Shown here: one piece after another, positions 4,906 to 9,836 of the stretch
Numbering within the stretch: position 1 is the stretch's first letter
Layout: each line of letters starts with the position of its first letter
Source of the DNA: an uncultured Rhodanobacteraceae bacterium
Lineage (GTDB): Bacteria; Pseudomonadota; Gammaproteobacteria; Xanthomonadales; SZUA-5
DNA length: 9,836 nucleotides
Assembly (NCBI GenBank): GCA_937928755.1
Contig: CALEZI010000029.1
Location: forward strand, 1 to 9,836
Direction of reading: 5' to 3'
The notes under the pieces: model-generated
Told to the model about the DNA's origin: nothing
Databases searched by the model: none
What the model saw: the letters and a program-made list of their open reading frames with translations, nothing else
Program-made: the position numbers and the translations under genes

Positions 4906-6972
4906 ATGCATCGCTGTCTTCACCGCACCCTGCTCGGCGCCGCGCTGGCGGCGACGCTCGGCCTCGCCGCCCCGGCCAGCCAGGCCGCGCTGCCGTTCAC
5001 CTACCAGGGCCTGCTGGAACAGTCCGGTACGCCCTTCAATGGCAACGTCAACCTGGAATTCAGGCTGTACGACGCACCCAGCGGCGGCGTGCAGCACGGC
5101 AACACGGTCAGCCTGAACGCCTGGCCGGTCAGCGACGGCTTGCTCAATGCCGACCTCGACTTCGGCAACGCGGTGATCCCGTCCGCATTCAGCCGCTGGA
5201 TCGAGGTACGCGTCAATGGCAACGCGCTGGTGCCGCGCCAGGCCGTGATGCCGGCACCGTTGGCCGACTCGGCGCAGTCGCTGGTCGGTCGCGGGGTCGC
5301 CAACATCGCGCCGGCCAGCGGGCAGGTGCTGACCTGGTCCGGTACCAGCTGGATGCCGCAGACTCCGGCGGCCGGCAGCAACTACAGCGCGGGCGCCGGC
5401 CTGACGCTCACCGGGACGACCTTCTCGGTGAATTTCGGGGGCAGTGGTCTCGCCAACACGGCCGCACGCTCCGACCACCACCACGCCGGCGCGCAATGGA
5501 CCAGCACCGCGGCGGAACACACCCTGATCCTCGGCAACGAGACCACGACCGGTGGTCGCGCGGCGCTGTACGCATCGCACACCGGGACAGGCGCGCCTAC
5601 CGCATTCGGCGTGGTCGGCGAAGCGACCTCCTCGGCCAACGCCATCGGTGTCGTCGGCCGCGGCGCACTCTTCGGCGTCGACGGCAATGCCCTCGGAACG
5701 AGCGGCATCGGCGTGCGCGGCCAGGGTCCGATTGGCGGCGTGCTCGGGACTGGAACAGTCTATGGCGTACGCGGCCGCCTGCTGCCCGACAACTCCTCGG
5801 GAGTGGCGGTGGAGGCCTACGCCGACTCCCCCAGCGGCAGCACCCACGCGGTGTACGCGCAGAATGTCTCCAGTTCGGGAACGGCTGTGGCGGGGCGTGC
5901 CGCGGCGACCACTGGCTCCACCCTCGCCGGCCTGTTCCAGGTCGACAGCCCGAACGGCGTCGCGCTGCGCGCCGTGGTCAACCCGTCCACGGCGGGCACG
6001 GCAGTCGCGGTCGACGCAGTGACCCACCACCAGGGCGGTGCCGCGCTGCGTGCGCGGGTCAATCACGCGAGCAGCGGCGGACACGCGGTGGATGCGGCCA
6101 CCGCCGGCAGCGGCAGCGCGGTGCGCGCCGAGTCCAGCGCCACCAGCGGCGCGGTGCGCAGCGTGCTGGCGCTGACCGCCAGCCCCGACGGCGTGGGCGT
6201 GCACGCGGAAAACACCGCCACCAGTGGCGCTGCGCGCGCCGGGCGCTTTGTCGCCAACGCCCCGGCTGCCACGGCACTGGAGGCGCTGGCAGGCGGCAGC
6301 GGCAACGCCTGGGGCCTGTATGCGCGCAGCGACGGCAGCAACGGCGCCGCGGTGGAAGCCTACGCCACCGGCAGCACCGGCCGCGGGGTGCGCGCGACCG
6401 CGATCGGCGACAACGGCGTGGCCATCGAGGGCACCGCAAACGGGGTCAGTGCGCGTGCCGGCCAGTTCAATGGACATGTGCACGTCACCGGCACGCTCAG
6501 CAAGGGCGGCGGCAGCTTCAAGATCGACCACCCGCTCGATCCGGAGAACCAGTACCTCTACCACAGCTTCGTCGAATCGCCGGACATGCTCAACATCTAC
6601 AACGGCAACATCACCACCGACGCCAAGGGCCGCGCGACAGTGCAGCTGCCCGACTGGTTCGGCGCCCTCAACCGCGATTTCCGCTATCAGCTCACGGTGA
6701 TCGGCAGCTTCGCCCGCGCGATGGTTGCCGAGGAGGTCGATGGCAATCGCTTCACGATCCGCACCGACGAGCCGAACACCAAAGTGAGCTGGCTGGTCAC
6801 CGGCGTGCGCCAGGACGCGTGGGCGCAGGCCAACCGGATTCCGGTGGAACAGGCCAAGCCGGCCGACGAAAAGGGCACCCTGCTGCACCCGGAAGCGCGC
6901 GGCGAACCGGCCAGCAAGGGGCTGCAGGCGCGCCGGGCGGCCGCGGCGAAGGCGCCGGAGTGGGCGCCATGA
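4906..6972 (+). CDS. Secreted fibre-like protein with C-terminal tail-fibre-type domain
   Basis: The 688-residue protein starts at ATG 4906 with GGAGG (4892-4896) nine bases upstream. Residues 1-27 are a signal peptide with probable cleavage after PASQA. Residues ~31-125 are the exported-protein domain that begins FTYQGLLEQSG and runs through EFRLYDAPSGG and LVPRQAVMPAPLADSAQ. A segment with ARSDHHHAGAQW (around 189) follows, as in related fibre proteins. Residues ~205-530 consist of imperfect Gly/Ala/Val-rich repeats (GVxVHAENTATSG, GLYARSDGSNG, GVAIEGTANG types), consistent with a beta-helical, probably trimeric shaft. Residues ~534-660 form a conserved head domain starting GGSFKIDHPLDPENQYLYHS and containing LPDWFGALNRDFRYQLT. 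The last ~30 residues are a low-complexity Ala/Lys tail. It is likely a surface or secreted fibre or adhesin; the ligand is unknown. It is first in a two-gene unit behind a sigma-54 promoter and overlaps the next gene by ATGA. Confidence 0.85.
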   Translation: MHRCLHRTLLGAALAATLGLAAPASQAALPFTYQGLLEQSGTPFNGNVNLEFRLYDAPSGGVQHGNTVSLNAWPVSDGLLNADLDFGNAVIPSAFSRWIEVRVNGNALVPRQAVMPAPLADSAQSLVGRGVANIAPASGQVLTWSGTSWMPQTPAAGSNYSAGAGLTLTGTTFSVNFGGSGLANTAARSDHHHAGAQWTSTAAEHTLILGNETTTGGRAALYASHTGTGAPTAFGVVGEATSSANAIGVVGRGALFGVDGNALGTSGIGVRGQGPIGGVLGTGTVYGVRGRLLPDNSSGVAVEAYADSPSGSTHAVYAQNVSSSGTAVAGRAAATTGSTLAGLFQVDSPNGVALRAVVNPSTAGTAVAVDAVTHHQGGAALRARVNHASSGGHAVDAATAGSGSAVRAESSATSGAVRSVLALTASPDGVGVHAENTATSGAARAGRFVANAPAATALEALAGGSGNAWGLYARSDGSNGAAVEAYATGSTGRGVRATAIGDNGVAIEGTANGVSARAGQFNGHVHVTGTLSKGGGSFKIDHPLDPENQYLYHSFVESPDMLNIYNGNITTDAKGRATVQLPDWFGALNRDFRYQLTVIGSFARAMVAEEVDGNRFTIRTDEPNTKVSWLVTGVRQDAWAQANRIPVEQAKPADEKGTLLHPEARGEPASKGLQARRAAAAKAPEWAP

Positions 6973-7274
6973 GGATCCTCCGCTACTTCATCTGCCTCGC
7001 CTGCTTCGGCGCCTCGCAGCCGCCCGCCGCGGCACCGCAGGGTGCGGTCGACGACAAGGCCGCGACTGGCTCGTTCGCCATGCGCCGCGCGCAAGCGGTG
7101 TCCGGCAGCATCGAACAGGCCCAGGGCGCCGGTTTCAGTCTGCGCGCCAGCCTGGGCCAGGCCGAAGCGGGCACCGCCGCCAGTGCCGCCAATTGGCGCC
7201 TGACTCCGGGCTACTGGCCCGGTCTACCGCCGTCGGCGGGCGCCGAGTTGCTGCACGCGGATGGGTTCGAATGA
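6969..7274 (+). CDS. Small secreted protein ending in DGFE
   Basis: This 101-residue protein starts at ATG 6969, overlapping the fibre gene stop as ATGA, with GGAG (6957-6960) eight bases upstream, so the two are probably translationally coupled. Residues 1-22 are a signal peptide without a lipobox. Residues ~55-84 (GFSLRASLGQAEAG, then NWRLTPGYWPG) match the short motif seen in many secreted bacterial proteins as 'y.l.gtiGQ..ag.....y.l.gGfW'. The C-terminus is ELLHADGFE. The same DGFE-stop ending occurs at 2957-2971 in the upstream secreted-protein fragment. Co-transcription suggests it is exported with, or helps present, the fibre protein. The function is otherwise unknown. Confidence 0.8.
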   Translation: MRILRYFICLACFGASQPPAAAPQGAVDDKAATGSFAMRRAQAVSGSIEQAQGAGFSLRASLGQAEAGTAASAANWRLTPGYWPGLPPSAGAELLHADGFE

Positions 7275-7287
7275 GCGCAGTGAGAAC

Positions 7288-7304
7288 TCGCGGACGAACC
7301 GCGA
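7288..7304 (+). terminator. Weak hairpin after the fibre/DGFE operon
   Basis: TCGCGG (7288-7293) and CCGCGA (7299-7304) form a 6-bp stem with a 5-base loop, 13 bases past the stop of the small secreted protein. No T-run follows, so terminator activity is doubtful. Confidence 0.25.
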
Positions 7305-7317
7305 TGCCCTGGAATTG

Positions 7318-7342
7318 TAGCCAACATGGCCAGAAATGGTTA
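7318..7342. promoter_or_regulatory. Candidate antitoxin operator upstream of the toxin-antitoxin pair
   Basis: TAGCCA (7318-7323), TGGCCA (7327-7332) and TGGTTA (7337-7342) form a nested near-symmetric set centred near 7330, about 22-46 bases before the antitoxin ATG. Phd/YefM-type antitoxins repress their own promoters by binding such dyads. The local sequence is also relatively AT-rich. TTGTAG (7315-7320) could be part of a -35 element, but no convincing -10 follows. Confidence 0.25.
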
Positions 7343-7363
7343 GCCTTGTCCTCGGAGACGATC

Positions 7364-7624
7364 ATGCAAGTCAATATCCTCGAAGCCAAGAACCGCCTTT
7401 CGCAACTCATCAAGTCGGCACAGGCCGGCGAGGATGTAGTGATCGCCAATCGCGGCGAGCCGGTCGTTCGTCTAGTGCCGACCACGCCCGACGAACGCCT
7501 GCATGCGGGCAGCGGGCGCGCCTTGCTGGCCTGGCTGCAGGCGCACCCGTTGCCGCAGCGCCTGCAGCGAAGCGGCACGGAGATCGATGCCGCGATCGAC
7601 GCGGAGCGCACGGCTTGGGACTGA
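7364..7624 (+). CDS. Type II antitoxin, Phd/YefM family
   Basis: The 86-residue protein starts at ATG 7364 with GGAG (7354-7357) six bases upstream; the open frame extends to 7193 but that part is out of frame with, and antisense-free of, any domain. Residues 1-40 are a typical Phd/YefM DNA-binding and dimerisation fold (MQVNILEAKNRLSQLIKSAQ, then GEDVVIANRGEPVVRLVP). The C-terminal half (residues ~45-86, Leu- and Asp/Glu-containing) is the usual flexible toxin-neutralising segment. It overlaps the downstream PIN toxin gene by 10 bases, so the two form one operon. It should neutralise the toxin and repress the operon. Confidence 0.9.
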   Translation: MQVNILEAKNRLSQLIKSAQAGEDVVIANRGEPVVRLVPTTPDERLHAGSGRALLAWLQAHPLPQRLQRSGTEIDAAIDAERTAWD

Positions 7625-8019
7625 TCTACCTCGACAGCTGCATCCTGATTTACCTGGTAGAGCGCCACCCGGAATACGCGGCGCGCGCGGAACGGGCGCT
7701 GGCGGCGACCGAGGCGCGCTTCGCGATCTCCCCGCTGGTCAAGCTCGAATGCCTGGTCCAGCCGATGCGCCAGGGCGATCTGGTGCGCCAGCGGCACTAC
7801 GAGGCGGCGCTGGCAGAGCTGCAACTGCTGCCGATGGCGGAATCGGTGTACCTCGCCGCCGCGCAACTGCGCGCCCGCTTCAACCTGCGCACGCCCGACG
7901 CACTGCATCTCGCCTGCGCGCAGGCGCACGGCTGCGACGCGCTGTGGACGAACGACGACCGCCTGGTCGCGGCCAGCCATGGACTCGCGGTCAATATTCT
8001 GGCGTTATCGCCGGGCTGA
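7615..8019 (+). CDS. vapC: PIN-domain ribonuclease toxin, VapC-like
   Basis: The 134-residue protein is read from TTG 7615, with GGAG (7603-7606) eight bases upstream, overlapping the antitoxin gene by 10 bases. A CTG at 7621 would give the common MIYLD start but has poorer spacing. The acidic residues expected for a metal-dependent PIN nuclease are present: D7 in IYLDSCILIY, E45 in LVKLECLV, D95 in TPDALHLA, and D114/D115 in WTNDDRL. Length fits the family. VapC toxins cleave tRNA or rRNA and are held inactive by the cognate antitoxin. The pair with a Phd/YefM-type antitoxin rather than a VapB AbrB-type is common. The gene looks intact. Confidence 0.9.
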   Translation: MGLIYLDSCILIYLVERHPEYAARAERALAATEARFAISPLVKLECLVQPMRQGDLVRQRHYEAALAELQLLPMAESVYLAAAQLRARFNLRTPDALHLACAQAHGCDALWTNDDRLVAASHGLAVNILALSPG

Positions 8020-8050
8020 ACTGCGCGAATTCGCGCTGTTCGCGGCGTCC

Positions 8051-8066
8051 GCCGGGGTCACCCGGC
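8051..8066 (+). terminator. Possible weak terminator hairpin after the toxin gene
   Basis: GCCGGG (8051-8056) and CCCGGC (8061-8066) form a 6-bp stem with loop GTCA, followed only by TTGAGT. It lies 31 bases past the toxin stop. The rest of 8020-8207 shows no gene, only small imperfect dyads and a weak promoter candidate. Confidence 0.3.
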
Positions 8067-8150
8067 TTGAGTGGCCGATGGTCTTGAGAACCATTGAGGC
8101 CCCCGCACGCGGGCGATGTCCAATGCGCCTGTGCATGACCCGGATCAATC

Positions 8151-8178
8151 TTGCAGTGGCCTTGCTCCAGCCTATGCT
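8151..8178 (+). promoter_or_regulatory. Possible sigma-70 promoter for the kinase gene
   Basis: TTGCAG (8151-8156), a 16-base spacer and TATGCT (8173-8178) precede the kinase start, giving a leader of roughly 23 bases. Matches are 3/6 and 4/6. The overlapping TGGC (8157-8160) has GG and GC ten bases apart but lacks the TTGC of a sigma-54 -12 element, so that reading is weaker still. Confidence 0.3.
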
Positions 8179-8207
8179 TGTGCAATCCTGGAGTCCGCAC
8201 GAGGCCG

Positions 8208-9836
8208 GTGTTGGAGGCGCAACCCACACCCCGCATTGAGGACGTCACTGATCCGAGGCCCGAGCGGCTGCTGGACTTGCCGGCAGGAACGCCCGTGGGG
8301 CGCTACCTGCTGCTTCAGCGGCTGGCGCAGGGCGGCATGGGCGTGCTCTACCTGGCCTACGATCCGCGCCTGGACCGGCGCATCGCGCTGAAGTTCGTCG
8401 ACGGCGGCGAGGCAGGTTCGGACCCCTACCTGCGCACCCTGCGCGAGGCGCGCGCGCTGGCGGCCATCCACCACCCCAACGTGCTCGCCATCCACGACGC
8501 CGGCGAGTACGGCCGCGCGCTGTGGATCGCCACTGACCTGATCGACGGCGAGTCGCTGCGCGCCTGGGCGGAGCGCACCCAGCCCGGCTGGCGCGGCGTG
8601 CTGGCGGCGATGCGCCAGGCGCTCGACGGGCTCGCCGCAGCGCATGCGATCGGCCTGGTGCACCGCGACTTCAAGCCGGACAACGCGATGATCGATGCCG
8701 CCGGGCATGTGCGCGTGATCGATTTCGGTCTCGCCAGCGATCCGGCCGGCGCGGCGGCGGCCAGCGACGGTACCGCGTCGACCCCGGCCGCAACGCCACA
8801 CTCCGCGCGGCTGACCCAGGCCGGCAGCTTCATGGGAACGCCCGCCTACATGCCGCCCGAACAGTGGCGCGATGTCGCGCTGGTGGATGCGCGCGGCGAC
8901 CAGTTCGCCTGGTGCGTCAGTTGCGTGGAACTCCTGACTGGTCGATTGCCGTGTGCCGGGGACAGCCCGCAGGCGCTGCGCGCGGCGATCGAGCGCGGCT
9001 GCGATCCGCAAGTGCTCGCCGGACGCGGCCTGCCAGCGCCATTGCAGCGCGCGCTGTTGCGCGGCCTGGCGCCGGACGCTGCGGCACGCCATGCCGACCT
9101 CGCGCCGCTGCGCCAGGCGCTCGACGCCGCGTTGGCGATCCAACGTCGGCGCGGCGGTGCGCTCGCCCTGGCCGCGACGAGCGTGCTGGCCGCCGCGCTG
9201 GCCTGGTGGCCGCGCGACGACCACGATCCCTGCGCCATCGACGAGCCGCGCTTGGCAACCATCACCGCCGCGCTGCCGGCAATCCGCGCCCAGTTCGCCG
9301 CCAGTGGCCTGGCATACGCCGGATCCAGCGCGGACGGCGTCGAATCCGGCCTGGTGCGCCACCTGCGCGCCTGGGAAGACACCGCGCGCCAGAGTTGTCG
9401 CGCCACCCACGTCGAGCGCCGCCAGTCGCAACGCCTGCTCGACCTGCAGGGCGCCTGCCTCGACCAGCGCCTGGCCGAGGCGAGCGCGCTGGCGGAGTTG
9501 CTGCAGCTTGCCGATGCCGAACTGATCGGCCGCGCCACCCAGGCGGTGCAAGGTCTCGCGGCGCCGGCCGCCTGCGCCGCGCGCACGGAACTGCTGCAGC
9601 GCGTGCCCGAGCCCGGCGCCGCCGCGCCAGCCGCCGCGCTGCGCCAGTTGCGCGCGCAACTGGCGGGCCTGCAGGCGCGCTTCCTGGCCGGGCGCTACGC
9701 CGAAATCGTCGCTGCCCTGCCCGCCGCCGAAGCGCTCGCCGCGGTTGCCAGCTACCCGCCGGCGAGCGCCGAGCTGGCCTTCGTCGGCGCCCGCGCGCGC
9801 GACGACACCAATGACTTCGATGCTGCGCGCGCCGGC
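8208..9836 (+). CDS. Membrane-anchored Ser/Thr protein kinase, eukaryotic type (3' partial)
   Basis: The frame is open from GTG 8208 to the right edge, 543 codons, with no stop. TTG 8211 is an alternative start with GAGG (8201-8204) six bases upstream. Residues ~31-308 form a complete Hanks-type kinase: Gly-rich loop LAQGGMGVLYLA (39-50), ATP lysine K62 in RRIALKFV, helix-C glutamate E80, catalytic loop HRDFKPDN (152-159), DFG motif (172-174) and activation/P+1 segment GTPAYMPPEQ (210-219). A short Ala/Ser/Thr-rich insert (~180-200) precedes the activation segment and could carry autophosphorylation sites. A single transmembrane helix follows at ~316-334. Beyond it is a probably periplasmic domain with spaced Cys residues (DPC, RQSC, GAC, AAC) and helical TPR-like repeats entering the right edge. 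All catalytic residues are present, so it should be active. It is a plausible source of the phosphothreonine read by the FHA regulator upstream. Confidence 0.9.
   Translation, partial: MLEAQPTPRIEDVTDPRPERLLDLPAGTPVGRYLLLQRLAQGGMGVLYLAYDPRLDRRIALKFVDGGEAGSDPYLRTLREARALAAIHHPNVLAIHDAGEYGRALWIATDLIDGESLRAWAERTQPGWRGVLAAMRQALDGLAAAHAIGLVHRDFKPDNAMIDAAGHVRVIDFGLASDPAGAAAASDGTASTPAATPHSARLTQAGSFMGTPAYMPPEQWRDVALVDARGDQFAWCVSCVELLTGRLPCAGDSPQALRAAIERGCDPQVLAGRGLPAPLQRALLRGLAPDAAARHADLAPLRQALDAALAIQRRRGGALALAATSVLAAALAWWPRDDHDPCAIDEPRLATITAALPAIRAQFAASGLAYAGSSADGVESGLVRHLRAWEDTARQSCRATHVERRQSQRLLDLQGACLDQRLAEASALAELLQLADAELIGRATQAVQGLAAPAACAARTELLQRVPEPGAAAPAAALRQLRAQLAGLQARFLAGRYAEIVAALPAAEALAAVASYPPASAELAFVGARARDDTNDFDAARAG

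Noticed and set aside
2764..6888. A 1374-codon open frame on the minus strand
   Set aside because: It is antisense to the FHA activator and fibre genes, has no domain-like segments, is Arg/Ala/Gly-rich, and arises from the rarity of stop codons in GC-rich DNA.
4449..6968. Long plus-strand frame leading into the small secreted protein
   Set aside because: The Arg/Pro/Ala-rich composition is a shifted reading of the fibre gene. Only the part from ATG 6969 has a ribosome site, signal peptide and family motif.
8157..8171. Possible sigma-54 promoter upstream of the kinase (TGGC with GG-N10-GC)
   Set aside because: The -12 half reads CAGCC instead of TTGCW; the match is no better than expected by chance in GC-rich DNA.
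7991..8248. Minus-strand frame of 85 codons in the gap before the kinase
   Set aside because: There is no ribosome site, no domain and no coherent hydrophobicity; it overlaps the start of the kinase.
8172..9659. A 495-codon minus-strand frame
   Set aside because: It is antisense to the kinase, which has all its catalytic motifs in frame on the plus strand.
1..9836. tRNA, rRNA, CRISPR arrays and riboswitches
   Set aside because: No regularly spaced direct repeats, cloverleaf-like segments or rRNA-like stretches were seen on either strand.

Overview
This is a GC-rich chromosomal window that looks gammaproteobacterial, most likely Xanthomonadales/Rhodanobacteraceae (Dokdonella-like). That placement rests on codon and GC style, eukaryotic-type Ser/Thr kinases with helical C-terminal extensions, an FHA-type sigma-54 activator, and secreted proteins ending in Asp-Gly-Phe-Glu (DGFE). 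It is an inference from family resemblance; no 16S or marker gene is present.

Layout. (1) 1-620: C-terminal end of an alanine-rich TPR-like protein, possibly the tail of a kinase like the one at the far end. (2) 621-1031: no intact gene. It holds a MITE-like element (633-878) with 17-bp terminal inverted repeats and nested internal hairpins, then an orphan membrane-helix fragment. (3) 1032-2971: decayed region. A 66-residue small membrane protein and a 5'-truncated nitrate/nitrite transporter (NarK-type MFS) lie on the minus strand. Head to head with the transporter, on the plus strand, is the 5'-truncated and frameshifted end of a secreted DGFE-tailed protein. Both genes lost their 5' ends at one junction near 2580. 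(4) 3058-7274: the coherent core. An FHA-domain sigma-54 activator is followed by a 216-bp gap that carries a perfect 14-bp palindrome and an exact consensus sigma-54 promoter. Behind that promoter is a two-gene unit: a large secreted fibre-like protein and, overlapping by ATGA, a small secreted DGFE-tailed protein. (5) 7364-8019: a Phd/YefM-type antitoxin and PIN-domain (VapC-like) toxin pair. (6) 8208-end: the first ~543 codons of a membrane-anchored Ser/Thr protein kinase, truncated by the window edge.

Working model (inference). A Ser/Thr kinase phosphorylates a threonine-containing partner, the FHA domain of the activator reads that signal, and the activator binds the palindrome and drives the sigma-54 promoter of the fibre/DGFE operon. 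The oddity is that the activator carries GAATGV where sigma-54 activators have the GAFTGA loop that touches sigma-54, yet it sits beside a textbook sigma-54 promoter.
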